DNA of 59,530 bases from positions 1-59,530 of the forward strand of contig NZ_CALFXI010000118.1 in the NCBI RefSeq assembly GCF_937958065.1. Reading direction: 5' to 3'. A program made the position numbers and the translations under genes. Positions 31,742 through 40,297 of this stretch are shown one piece after another. Source of the stretch: an uncultured Steroidobacter sp. (GTDB lineage: Bacteria > Pseudomonadota > Gammaproteobacteria > Steroidobacterales > Steroidobacteraceae). The notes below the pieces were generated by a model. The model saw nothing but the letters and a program-made list of their open reading frames with translations, ran no database searches and was not told the DNA's origin. Positions within the stretch are counted from its first letter, which is position 1; every line of letters starts with the position of its first letter.

Positions 31742-32826
31742 CCGGAAGGTCGCACGACCCAGGGAGCGCAGGCGCGGCAGTCCCGCAGAAGGTTGCGCCG
31801 GCCCGCACGCGCATACCGCGGTTGATCGTTACTTCGGGCGAGCCGGCCGGCATCGGGCCCGATCTCTGTCTCGCCATCGCCGCGCGCGACTGGCCCTGCG
31901 ACGTGGTCGTTGCCGCCGATATCGAGCTGCTGAAGCAGCGCGCACAGCAACTCCGACTCGGCAGCATCCGACTGGTGCCCTACGTCAGCAGCACCGTCGT
32001 GCCAGCTCATCAGCCCGGCACGTTGCGCGTGTTACATGTTCCAACCGCGACGGCCGTCGAGCCTGGCAAGCTGAACGTTGCCAATGCGCGTTACGTGCTC
32101 AATCTGCTCGACGCTGCCGCTCAGGGCTGTCTCACCGGCGAGTTCGATGGGATGGTCACGGCGCCCGTGCAGAAAAGCGTCATCAACGACGCGGGCGTGC
32201 CGTTTTCGGGACACACTGAATATCTGGCCGAGCGCACCGGCGGTTCCTATCCGGTCATGATGCTGGCGACCGAGACCTTGCGGGTCGCGTTGGCCACCAC
32301 GCATCTGCCGCTGCTCGAAGTGAGCGCGGCGATCACCGAAGAGACGCTGACCCGCGTCATTCGCATTCTCGACCACGATCTGCGCACTCGCTTCGACCTC
32401 GCGCAGCCGCGCATTCTGGTGTGTGGTTTGAATCCCCATGCCGGTGAGTCGGGCCATCTGGGCCGCGAAGAAATCGAAGTGATCGAGCCGACGCTGCAGC
32501 GCCTGCGCGCCGCAGGATTGCAGCTCATCGGGCCGGCGCCGGCCGATACAGCTTTCACCCCCCACATGCTCCAGCAAGCCGACGCCGTGCTGGCGATGTT
32601 TCATGATCAAGGCCTGCCGGTGATCAAATATGCCGGCTTCGGCGATTGTGTGAACATCACGCTCGGCCTGCCCATCGTGCGCACCTCCGTCGATCACGGC
32701 ACCGCGCTGGCGCTGGCAGGCACCGGCAAGGCCGACGCCAGCAGCCTGGCCGCGGCGATGCAGATGGCACTGCGAATGACCCATGCACCAACCGCGCAAA
32801 CGATTCGGCCAGCATTTCCTGCATGA
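31738..32826 (+). CDS. pdxA: 4-hydroxythreonine-4-phosphate dehydrogenase
   Basis: PdxA oxidises 4-phosphohydroxy-threonine in the DXP-dependent route to pyridoxal phosphate. The metal-binding histidines are visible in FSGHTEYLAE, CGLNPHAGESGHLG and MFHDQGLPVIKY, and the N-terminus has VTSGEPAGIGPD. I use the GTG at 31738 overlapping the surA stop, giving 362 residues; this includes about 25 residues before the conserved start, so a later start is possible. It overlaps rsmA by 44 bases. Confidence 0.94.
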   Translation: MTGRSHDPGSAGAAVPQKVAPARTRIPRLIVTSGEPAGIGPDLCLAIAARDWPCDVVVAADIELLKQRAQQLRLGSIRLVPYVSSTVVPAHQPGTLRVLHVPTATAVEPGKLNVANARYVLNLLDAAAQGCLTGEFDGMVTAPVQKSVINDAGVPFSGHTEYLAERTGGSYPVMMLATETLRVALATTHLPLLEVSAAITEETLTRVIRILDHDLRTRFDLAQPRILVCGLNPHAGESGHLGREEIEVIEPTLQRLRAAGLQLIGPAPADTAFTPHMLQQADAVLAMFHDQGLPVIKYAGFGDCVNITLGLPIVRTSVDHGTALALAGTGKADASSLAAAMQMALRMTHAPTAQTIRPAFPA

Positions 32827-33562
32827 CCCGGGCGTGATCGGGCGAATCGTCGCCGCGATCGCGCCTGAGCCCCAGGATCGCATGGTCGAGATCGGGCCGG
32901 GCCTGGGCGCGCTCACGGTCCCGTTGCTGGCCGGCCTGAACGAATTGCACGCGGTCGAGATCGACCGCGATGCGATCCGCCATCTGCAGGAAATCACCCG
33001 GAACGATCCGCGGCTGCACATCCATTCCGCCGATGTCCTGCAGTTCACGTTCGGTCATATATATGAAGGCGAGCGGCTCAGGCTGGTCGGCAACCTGCCC
33101 TATAACATCTCCACGCCGCTGCTGTTTCATCTGATCGAACAGCGCGAGCGCATTCTCGACATGCACTTCATGCTGCAAAAAGAAGTGGTCGACCGCATGG
33201 CGGCGGCGCCGGGCTCGGAGCACTACGGCCGGCTCACGGTCATGCTGGCGCCGTGGGTGCGGGTCGAGCCGCTGTTCGATATCGGCCCTGGCGCCTTCCG
33301 CCCGCCGCCGAAGGTGGTCTCCACCGTGGTGCGGCTGACCCCGCATGAACACCCCATGCCGATCGGCCATCCCAAGCATTTCGCGACCGTGGTCGGGGCG
33401 GCATTTTCCCAGCGCCGCAAAACCTTGCGCAATTCCCTCAAACCTTTCCTGGACGCCGCCGACATCGCCGCGGCGGGCATCGATCCGGGCCTGCGGGCCG
33501 AGGTGCTCTCGCCCGCCGAATTCGTCGCCCTGAGCAGCCGACTCGCCGCCAAGCTCCTATAA
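32783..33562 (+). CDS. rsmA: 16S rRNA dimethyladenosine transferase RsmA (KsgA)
   Basis: RsmA dimethylates two adjacent adenosines near the 3' end of 16S rRNA during 30S maturation. The 259-residue protein has the family N-terminus RKRFGQHFLHDPGVI, the SAM motif VEIGPGLGALT and the catalytic NLPYNIST motif. The start ATG lies inside the pdxA 3' end in another frame. Standard place in the lptD-surA-pdxA-rsmA-apaGH block. Confidence 0.97.
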   Translation: MHQPRKRFGQHFLHDPGVIGRIVAAIAPEPQDRMVEIGPGLGALTVPLLAGLNELHAVEIDRDAIRHLQEITRNDPRLHIHSADVLQFTFGHIYEGERLRLVGNLPYNISTPLLFHLIEQRERILDMHFMLQKEVVDRMAAAPGSEHYGRLTVMLAPWVRVEPLFDIGPGAFRPPPKVVSTVVRLTPHEHPMPIGHPKHFATVVGAAFSQRRKTLRNSLKPFLDAADIAAAGIDPGLRAEVLSPAEFVALSSRLAAKLL

Positions 33563-33595
33563 TCGGGCTTCGCTGACGCACCCGAGGGGACTGCA

Positions 33596-34027
33596 ATGCG
33601 CGACTACAAGAACATTCTGTTGGTGGTCGACCTGTCCGACGACAGTCAGATCATCGGCGAACGTGCCAAGGCCATCGCCGCCTGTTATCAGTCCGAGATC
33701 ACGCTGCTGCACGTGGTCGAATATGTGCCGGTCGAACCCATGGGCGAAGCCCTGCTGCCGACGGTGCAGATCGAAGGCGAGCTGGTCGAGCGCGCCAAGG
33801 TGCGGCTCGCCGAGCTGGCGCACCGGTTGTCGCTGCCGGGCAGCCGCCAGCTGGTCGAGACCGGCGGCATCAAGTCCGAGATCATTCGCACCGCCCAGCG
33901 CCTGAAGAGCGATCTCATCGTGCTCGGCAGCCGCGAGCGTCATGGCCTGGCCATCCTGCTCAACTTCACCGAAGACACCATCCTGCACGCGGCCCCGTGC
34001 GACGTGCTGGCGGTCCGCCTGCATTAG
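33596..34027 (+). CDS. Universal stress protein, UspA family
   Basis: A 143-residue UspA-domain protein. The N-terminus YKNILLVVDLSDDSQIIGERA and the C-terminal APCDVLAVRL are typical. The usual ATP-binding signature G-x2-G-x9-G-[ST] is only partly kept: GSRERHG is present but the second glycine stretch reads LNFTEDT where LGST is expected, so ATP binding may be lost as in E. coli UspA. It is inserted between rsmA and apaG, which are neighbours in many gammaproteobacteria. Confidence 0.92.
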   Translation: MRDYKNILLVVDLSDDSQIIGERAKAIAACYQSEITLLHVVEYVPVEPMGEALLPTVQIEGELVERAKVRLAELAHRLSLPGSRQLVETGGIKSEIIRTAQRLKSDLIVLGSRERHGLAILLNFTEDTILHAAPCDVLAVRLH

Positions 34028-34107
34028 CAGACATAAGATTCGCGCTTTTTCGGCGAGCTTGCCCGCCGACACTGCTAGAATTGCGCCGGCTTCAGCCAGT
34101 CTCCGAT

Positions 34108-34554
34108 ATGACAGATACCACGCCCCCCAAAGGTCGCGCCTCCTCCAGCCATCCGGACCGCGATGCTCCGCCCGCATCGGATGCGCTCTACAAGATTCGC
34201 GTCGACGTGAGCGCCAATTATGTCGGCGAGCAGTCCAAGCCGGATGAGGGGCACTATGCCTTTTCCTACACCATCACCATTCGCAACGAAGGCCAGGTGC
34301 CGGCGCGCCTGCTGACGCGTCATTGGGTGATCACCGACGCCAACGGCAAAGTGAAGGAAGTGCGCGGTGAAGGCGTGGTCGGCGAACAGCCGTATCTGCT
34401 GCCGGGCCAGGGCTTTCGTTACTCCAGCGGTGCCGTGCTCGAAACGCCCGTGGGCGCCATGCAGGGCAGTTATCAAATGCTGGCCGATGACGGCGCGCAC
34501 TTCGATGCGCCGATCGCACCGTTCACCTTGGCCATGCCAGGGCTGCTGCACTGA
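34108..34554 (+). CDS. apaG: ApaG domain protein (Co2+/Mg2+ efflux-associated)
   Basis: ApaG is a small fibronectin-III-like protein of unclear biochemical role, linked to Co2+ resistance and Mg2+ efflux in Salmonella. From MTDTTPPKG the product is 148 residues, about 20 longer at the N-terminus than E. coli ApaG. The core YTITIRNEGQVPARLLTRHWVITDANG and VVGEQPYLLPGQGFRYSSG are family hallmarks. It precedes apaH by 12 bases. Confidence 0.94.
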   Translation: MTDTTPPKGRASSSHPDRDAPPASDALYKIRVDVSANYVGEQSKPDEGHYAFSYTITIRNEGQVPARLLTRHWVITDANGKVKEVRGEGVVGEQPYLLPGQGFRYSSGAVLETPVGAMQGSYQMLADDGAHFDAPIAPFTLAMPGLLH

Positions 34555-34566
34555 GCGATCGTCCGC

Positions 34567-35412
34567 ATGGCCGTCTACGCCATCGGTGATGTGCAGGGTT
34601 GTGACCAGGAATTCTCGCAGCTGCTGAGCCAGCTCGGCTTCTCTCCTTCACGCGACACGCTGTGGCTGGTCGGCGATCTGGTCAATCGCGGCCCGCGCTC
34701 GCTGGAAGTGTTACGACGGGTGAAGGCGCTGGGCAGCGCCGCCGTCTGCGTGCTGGGCAATCACGATCTGCATCTGCTCGCGCTGGCGCTCTCGCCCACC
34801 GAGCCCGTCAAATCCAAAGACACGCTTCAGCAGGTGCTGGCCGCGCCCGATCGCGACGAGCTGCTGCATTGGCTGCGCCATCGCCCGATGCTTCATCACG
34901 ATGCCACGCTCGGTTACACGATGGTTCATGCCGGGCTGCCGCCGCAGTGGGACCTGACGCTGGCACAGGCGTGCGCGCGCGAGCTCGAAGAAACATTGCG
35001 TGATGAGCGCAGCTGCCGCGAATTGTTCGCTCACATGTATGGCGACCAGCCGGATCGCTGGTCGGACGATTTGCAGGGCTTCGATCGCCTGCGTTTCATT
35101 ACCAACTGTCTCACGCGCCTGCGCTTCTGCCGCGCCGACGGCCGACTGGACTTGAAGTTCAAGGGCGAGGTGAAGGACGCACCCAAGCATCTGCTGCCGT
35201 GGTTCCAGGTGCCCGATCGCCGCTCGCGCGACATCCGCATCGTCTGCGGTCACTGGTCGGCGCTGGGTTATTACGATGCCGATGGCGTGCTCGCGATCGA
35301 CACGGGCTGCGTCTGGGGCGAGAAGCTCTGCGCGGTGCGCCTCGATCAATCCTCGCCTGCGCCGGTGTTCGTGCCCTGCTCGTCCTCAGGGCTCAGCGTC
35401 GGCAGCGAATAA
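34567..35412 (+). CDS. apaH: Diadenosine tetraphosphatase (symmetrical)
   Basis: ApaH splits Ap4A to two ADP and removes Np4-caps from RNA 5' ends. The 281-residue protein has the phosphoesterase motifs YAIGDVQGC, LVGDLVNRGPRSLEV, LGNHDLH and CGHWSALGYY. It ends the lptD-apaH block and converges, with a 9-base gap, on the unknown gene at 35422. Confidence 0.96.
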   Translation: MAVYAIGDVQGCDQEFSQLLSQLGFSPSRDTLWLVGDLVNRGPRSLEVLRRVKALGSAAVCVLGNHDLHLLALALSPTEPVKSKDTLQQVLAAPDRDELLHWLRHRPMLHHDATLGYTMVHAGLPPQWDLTLAQACARELEETLRDERSCRELFAHMYGDQPDRWSDDLQGFDRLRFITNCLTRLRFCRADGRLDLKFKGEVKDAPKHLLPWFQVPDRRSRDIRIVCGHWSALGYYDADGVLAIDTGCVWGEKLCAVRLDQSSPAPVFVPCSSSGLSVGSE

Positions 35413-35421
35413 CGCCGCCAC

Positions 35422-36105
35422 TCAAGTGCCCGGCCGCTTTTGTTGCGCGTCGTCGGGCTTGGGAATTTCCACCAGCGCGTCGACTTCCAGGCGGGGCTGG
35501 CCCAGCGTCAGCTGATTCGGCGAGCACCGCACGTCGTCCTGCACCGTGCGCACGGCGAGCTTGGGGAACACTTTCTTCTGCAGCTCCTCGATCAGCTCGC
35601 AATCGCCCGGCTGCAGATCCAGACGGCCCCGCGTCAGCGACACACGACGCCATTGCGCCGGAAACTGCTCCAGGCTGTCGAGTGGATTGTCGCTCTTCTT
35701 GCCTCGCACGCGCTGAGCCAGCTCGCGCACGCTCTTGTTCTTGTCACGATCGGCCAAGGCTTCGGGCGTGGCCTCGACCGGGCTGACCACCTGCATCACG
35801 ACTCGCGGCATGCGCGCCACCGAATACGGGCAATCCGCGGATCGAACCTTCACCCTCGCATGTACGCCGAGCTCGCGCATGATGCGCTCGAGCTTTCCTT
35901 CCAGGCCGGTGCAGGAATAAAAGGTGGTGAAGCTTTGGAAATAGAAGGCGATTTCCTGCTGCTTCCAGATGGCCTGCACCGGATCCACGGCGGCCACCGC
36001 CTGACCTTCGGGCTCGGTCGCCTGGTCCTCGGCGGCTAGCCCCGGCAGGCTGAATAGCAGCGCCAGCCACAATAGCCACGCTGAAGTTACACACTGACGC
36101 CTCAT
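35422..36105 (-). CDS. Unknown secreted protein
   Basis: I do not recognise this 227-residue protein. It begins with a clear signal peptide (SAWLLWLALLFSLPGLAAED). The mature part has a conserved-looking block FYFQSFTTFYSCTGLEGKLERIMRELG, a second Cys in SADCPYS, and two more Cys near the C-terminus (GDCELIEELQ, DDVRCSPNQL), enough for two disulfides. The middle is charged and the C-terminus is Lys/Pro-rich. An ATG at 36117 gives four more residues. It is transcribed away from the kynurenine cluster and has no operon partner, so context gives no function. Confidence 0.8.
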   Translation of the reverse strand: MRRQCVTSAWLLWLALLFSLPGLAAEDQATEPEGQAVAAVDPVQAIWKQQEIAFYFQSFTTFYSCTGLEGKLERIMRELGVHARVKVRSADCPYSVARMPRVVMQVVSPVEATPEALADRDKNKSVRELAQRVRGKKSDNPLDSLEQFPAQWRRVSLTRGRLDLQPGDCELIEELQKKVFPKLAVRTVQDDVRCSPNQLTLGQPRLEVDALVEIPKPDDAQQKRPGT

Positions 36106-36228
36106 GAGGCCAAGCATGGTCCGTGACCGCCTCGGACGCAAGCCAGCCCCCGCCCCCGTGCGCTCCGGCCTGCCGCGGGATTTCCCCGGGTCACAGCAGG
36201 TATACTGGCCACCCGCGGAGAACCCAGC

Positions 36229-36741
36229 ATGAGCCCGCTCAAAGCCTTCAACTTTCGCGACTGGATCGACAAGCACCGCGAATACCTGAAACCGCCGGTG
36301 AACAACCGGCTGGTATTCCGGGACTCCGAGTTCATCATCATGGTGGTCGGCGGCCCGAATTCGCGCACCGATTATCACGAAGATCCGGGCGAGGAATTCT
36401 TCTATCAGCTCGAGGGCGACATGACTCTGCGCACCATGCAGGACGGCGCCCGCGTCGACATTCCGATCCGCGAGGGCGAAATCCTGCTGCTGCCGGCACG
36501 AGTGCCGCACTCTCCGCAGCGTTATGCAAACACCGTCGGTCTGGTGATCGAACGCAAGCGGCGCCCGGATGAGCAGGATGGCTTCCTCTGGTTCTGCGAG
36601 CATTGCTCGTATCCGCTGCATGCGGAATATTTGCATGTCAGCGACATCGAAAAGCAGTTGCCGCCGGTGTTCGACCGGTTCTACAACTCGCTGGAGATGC
36701 GCACCTGTCAGGCGTGCGGCGCGGTTGCGCACAAGCGCTGA
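36229..36741 (+). CDS. nbaC: 3-hydroxyanthranilate 3,4-dioxygenase
   Basis: This iron(II) cupin enzyme opens 3-hydroxyanthranilate to ACMS, which closes to quinolinate or is degraded. The 170-residue protein has the metal site in DYHEDPGEEFFYQLEG (His, Glu) and VPHSPQR (His), and a C-terminal rubredoxin-like CxxC pair (CEHCS and CQACG), as in bacterial homologues. Good Shine-Dalgarno (GGAGA). First gene of the kynurenine run, 13 bases before the KynB-like gene. Confidence 0.95.
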   Translation: MSPLKAFNFRDWIDKHREYLKPPVNNRLVFRDSEFIIMVVGGPNSRTDYHEDPGEEFFYQLEGDMTLRTMQDGARVDIPIREGEILLLPARVPHSPQRYANTVGLVIERKRRPDEQDGFLWFCEHCSYPLHAEYLHVSDIEKQLPPVFDRFYNSLEMRTCQACGAVAHKR

Positions 36742-36754
36742 TCCATAACGTTCG

Positions 36755-37567
36755 ATGCGTGATCCTGCCGTTTCCAGTCTGCTCGCTGTCGAGATTGCCG
36801 GTCGACGCTGGCAGGTTGCGAGCTGCGGTCGGGACATTTCCATTCCGTTGCGCTTCGACGCAGCCCAGCCGACCTTCTTCGGCGCACCGGCGGCCAGCGC
36901 CGAACCGATCACGGGCGGCTCGTTCGTCGGCGACGTGCGCCGTGGCGGCAGCTGCAATTGTTCCGTGCACACGCTCGCACCTCATTGCAACGGCACGCAT
37001 ACCGAATGTGCCGGTCATATCACTCTGGAACGCTTGAGTGTTCGTGATCTTGCAATCCGGCATTTCAGCGCCGCGCTGCTCGTCTCCGTAACGCCCGAGC
37101 CCTCTGCGGAAATCCCAGGCGATCGTGTCATCTCGTTGGCTGCGCTGCTGAAAGCCATCGGCAGCGCCACGTTGCGCGACTACCAGGGGCTGGTCGTGAG
37201 AACGTTGCCGAACGATTCATCCAAGCTCGCGTGCAACTACGACGCGGGCCCGATGCCACCTTATTTCAGCCTCGAAGCCATGCATCACATCGTCGAGCAT
37301 GGCATCGATACATTGGTCGTGGACCTGCCGTCGATCGATCGCGCGCACGACGGCGGCAAGCTGGCCGCGCACCGGATTTTCTGGGGCATGCCGGCAGGCA
37401 GCACGTCCGCAGCGACTGTCACGCGGCAGCACGCCACTATCACCGAAATGGCATTCATCGACGACATCGTCGCCGATGGTCCTTACCTGCTGAACTTGCA
37501 GGTCGCTCCCTTTGTCATCGACGCCGCACCGAGCCGGCCGATTTTGCTACCCCTGACACCCGCATGA
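36755..37567 (+). CDS. kynB: Cyclase-family hydrolase, probable kynurenine formamidase
   Basis: A 270-residue member of the cyclase/KynB metal-hydrolase family. The metal motif appears as HTLAPHCNGTHTECAGHIT, matching the family His-x-GTH-x-[DE]-x-x-x-H pattern with a longer spacing. Hydrolysis of N-formylkynurenine to kynurenine is inferred from its place between HAAO and KynU; the protein is longer than typical KynB (about 210 residues), so another formamide or ester substrate is possible. Its stop overlaps the kynU start (ATGA). Confidence 0.8.
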   Translation: MRDPAVSSLLAVEIAGRRWQVASCGRDISIPLRFDAAQPTFFGAPAASAEPITGGSFVGDVRRGGSCNCSVHTLAPHCNGTHTECAGHITLERLSVRDLAIRHFSAALLVSVTPEPSAEIPGDRVISLAALLKAIGSATLRDYQGLVVRTLPNDSSKLACNYDAGPMPPYFSLEAMHHIVEHGIDTLVVDLPSIDRAHDGGKLAAHRIFWGMPAGSTSAATVTRQHATITEMAFIDDIVADGPYLLNLQVAPFVIDAAPSRPILLPLTPA

Positions 37568-38838
37568 ACGTTTCCGTCGAGCGCTCCTTCGCCGAACAGC
37601 AGGATGCCGCAGATTCACTGGCGGCGCTGCGCGCCGAATTCTTCATTCCCCAGCGCGAGCATGGCGGCGACAGCATCTATCTGTGCGGCCACTCGCTCGG
37701 CCTGCAGCCTCGCGGCGTCGCGCAACTGCTCAATGAAGAACTGAAGCACTGGGCCGAGCTTGCGGTCGAAGGCCATTTCTCATCGTCGCGACCCTGGCTG
37801 CCGTATCACGAACAGCTGACCCATTCGCTCGCGAGGCTGGTGGGCGCGCAGCCGCTCGAAGTGGTGGCGATGAACTCGCTGACGGTGAACCTGCATCTGA
37901 TGTTCGCCAGTTTCTATCGTCCACGGCCCGGCCGGGAAGCCATCGTGATCGAGCAGCAGGCGTTCCCGTCGGATCAGTACGCCGTCGCCTCGCAGATCAA
38001 GTATCACGGCTTCGATCCGAAGACCGCATTGATCGAGCTCGCGCCGCGTCCCGGCGAAGACGTGCTTCGTACCGAAGATATTTGCTCGCTGATCGAGCGT
38101 GAAGGCCAGCGCATCGCCACGGTGATGCTGCCCGGCGTGCAGTATCTGACTGGACAGCGCTTCGACATCGAAACGATCACCCGCTGCGCCCGCCGCCAGG
38201 GGTGCATCGTCGGCTTCGATCTCGCGCACGCCATCGGTAACGTCCCGCTGCGTCTGCACGACTGGGATGTCGATTTTGCGATGTGGTGCAGTTACAAATA
38301 TTTGAACGCCGGACCGGGCGCCATCGGCGGCTGTTTCGTGCATGAGCGCCATGCACATTCGCCAGATCTGCCCCGCTTCGCGGGCTGGTGGGGTCACGAC
38401 AAGCAGAGCCGCTTTCAGATGCCGTCCACGTTTCAGCCCATCCCGGGCGCGGAAGGCTGGCAGCTCTCGAATCCCCCGATTTTCGCGACTGCGCCATTGC
38501 TGGCCTCGCTGGCGCTGTTCGACAGGGCCGGCATGGATGAGCTGCGCGCGAAGTCCCTGCGCCTGACAGCCTATCTGCACGCGTTGCTTCAGGCACGCCT
38601 GTCGGACGCGCTGACGATCACGACACCGACCGATCCCGAATCGCGTGGCTGCCAGCTGTCCATTCGCTTGCATCGCTCGGCCACCGAAGCCCGGGCGGCC
38701 ATCGATGCGCTCGCGGCACAAGGTGTTTTCTGCGATTGGCGCGAGCCCGACATCATTCGCGTCGCTCCCGTGCCGCTCTACAACTCATTCCTCGACGTGT
38801 GGCAATTCGTCGCCGCGCTGGAGCGAGCGCTGCAATGA
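37564..38838 (+). CDS. kynU: Kynureninase
   Basis: Kynureninase is a PLP enzyme that splits (3-hydroxy)kynurenine to (3-hydroxy)anthranilate and alanine. From the ATG in the ATGA overlap the protein is 424 residues. The PLP lysine lies in MWCSYKYLNAGPGAIGG, with family blocks YLCGHSLGLQP near the N-terminus and GFDLAHAIGNVPL before it. The stop overlaps the kmo start, so KynB, KynU and KMO are likely translated in a coupled way. Confidence 0.96.
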   Translation: MNVSVERSFAEQQDAADSLAALRAEFFIPQREHGGDSIYLCGHSLGLQPRGVAQLLNEELKHWAELAVEGHFSSSRPWLPYHEQLTHSLARLVGAQPLEVVAMNSLTVNLHLMFASFYRPRPGREAIVIEQQAFPSDQYAVASQIKYHGFDPKTALIELAPRPGEDVLRTEDICSLIEREGQRIATVMLPGVQYLTGQRFDIETITRCARRQGCIVGFDLAHAIGNVPLRLHDWDVDFAMWCSYKYLNAGPGAIGGCFVHERHAHSPDLPRFAGWWGHDKQSRFQMPSTFQPIPGAEGWQLSNPPIFATAPLLASLALFDRAGMDELRAKSLRLTAYLHALLQARLSDALTITTPTDPESRGCQLSIRLHRSATEARAAIDALAAQGVFCDWREPDIIRVAPVPLYNSFLDVWQFVAALERALQ

Positions 38839-40199
38839 GCAATGGCGGAAGCAGCGAAGTCTTGACCGTCGTTGGCGCGGGCCTCGCCGGCACGCTGCTC
38901 TCGATCATCCTGGCGCGTCGCGGTCACCGTGTGCGGCTGTATGAGCGGCAGGACGACATGCGACGCGTTGCCGTCGATGCCGGCCGTTCCATCAATCTCG
39001 CCCTCGCCGCCCGCGGCATCCGTGCATTGGAGCTGGCCGGTGTGATGGAGCAAGTCACGCCCGAGCTGATCCCGATGCCCGGCCGCATGTTGCACGACGT
39101 GCAGGGCGCGCTGACGTTTGTTCCTTATGGCCAGCGCCCGGAAGAAGTCATTTATTCCGTATCGCGGCCCGGCCTGAACCGCATTCTGCTCGACGCCGCC
39201 GAGCGTGCCGGCGTCGAATTGATCTTCAGGCATCCCGCCATCGGCGCGGATTTCAAAGGCAGGCGCATCAAGTTCCAGACTCCCGGCGCTCAGCCGCACG
39301 AGATCGCCATGGAGCGCGTATTCGCGACCGATGGCGCCGGCTCGATCTTGCGCCGGAGCCTGGTGGAGCAGCTCGGCGTTGCCTGCACTGAAGACTTGCT
39401 CGAGCACGGCTACAAAGAGCTCACCCTGCCGTCGTTCCCAGACGGCCGGCCGCGCATCGGAAGGCACGCGTTGCACATCTGGCCGCGAGGCGGCTTCATG
39501 CTCATCGCGCTACCAAACGTCGACGGCAGCTTCACCGTGACGTTATTCCTGCCGCTGAAGGGACCGGACAGCTTCGAGACGCTGACCTCGCCGGCCAGCA
39601 TCGAAACATTCTTCGGCACGCATTTCCCCGACGCGCAACAGCTGATGCCGGACCTGGCGGCGGAATTTTTGCAGCACCCGACCGGCATCATGGGTACGGT
39701 GCGGTCCCAGCAATGGTCCTTCGAAGATGGCTTGTTACTCCTCGGCGATGCGGCACATGCCATCACGCCGTTTCATGGCCAGGGCATGAACTGCTGTTTC
39801 GAGGACTGCCGCGAGCTCGACGCTCTGCTGACCGGCAGTGACGACTGGGCACGCAGCTTCCGCGAGTTCGAGACATTGCGCCGACCGAACACCAATGCCA
39901 TTGCCGACATGGCGATCGAGAACTACCTGGAGATGCGCGATACCGTGCGCGATCCCAAGTTCCATTTGCACAAAGCGTTGTCGCTCGAGCTGGAGCGTCG
40001 CCATCCGACCCGCTTCGTGCCGCGCTATTCGATGGTCATGTTTCGTTACGACATTCCGTACGCCGTTGCCTATGAGCGCGGCCGGGTTCAAAACGAAATC
40101 CTGTCCGCACTGACCCAGCACGCCGACACGCTCGCCGCAGTGGATTATGACGCTGCCACGCGCCTCATCGAAGCGAAGTTGCCGCCGCTGCCAGGCTGA
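38835..40199 (+). CDS. kmo: Kynurenine 3-monooxygenase
   Basis: KMO is an FAD- and NADPH-dependent hydroxylase that makes 3-hydroxykynurenine. The 454-residue protein has the FAD motif VVGAGLAGTLLSIILARRGH, the LYERQDD acidic end of the second strand, and the GDAAHAITPFHGQGMNCCFEDC motif typical of KMO. The C-terminus is hydrophilic and lacks an evident membrane tail, as in bacterial forms. Fourth gene of the cluster. Confidence 0.96.
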   Translation: MSNGGSSEVLTVVGAGLAGTLLSIILARRGHRVRLYERQDDMRRVAVDAGRSINLALAARGIRALELAGVMEQVTPELIPMPGRMLHDVQGALTFVPYGQRPEEVIYSVSRPGLNRILLDAAERAGVELIFRHPAIGADFKGRRIKFQTPGAQPHEIAMERVFATDGAGSILRRSLVEQLGVACTEDLLEHGYKELTLPSFPDGRPRIGRHALHIWPRGGFMLIALPNVDGSFTVTLFLPLKGPDSFETLTSPASIETFFGTHFPDAQQLMPDLAAEFLQHPTGIMGTVRSQQWSFEDGLLLLGDAAHAITPFHGQGMNCCFEDCRELDALLTGSDDWARSFREFETLRRPNTNAIADMAIENYLEMRDTVRDPKFHLHKALSLELERRHPTRFVPRYSMVMFRYDIPYAVAYERGRVQNEILSALTQHADTLAAVDYDAATRLIEAKLPPLPG

Positions 40200-40297
40200 G
40201 CGCCGCCGATCTGTGCCGGCGTCCGCGCGCTGGACTGTGCATTTACCTGCGAGCACGCTGCGCTTACAACAGCGCATCAGATCCGAGGTTTGGTGTC

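Noticed and set aside
36106..36972. Long upstream extension of the unknown secreted protein
   Set aside because: It runs antisense through the HAAO gene; the signal peptide near 36105 marks the true start.
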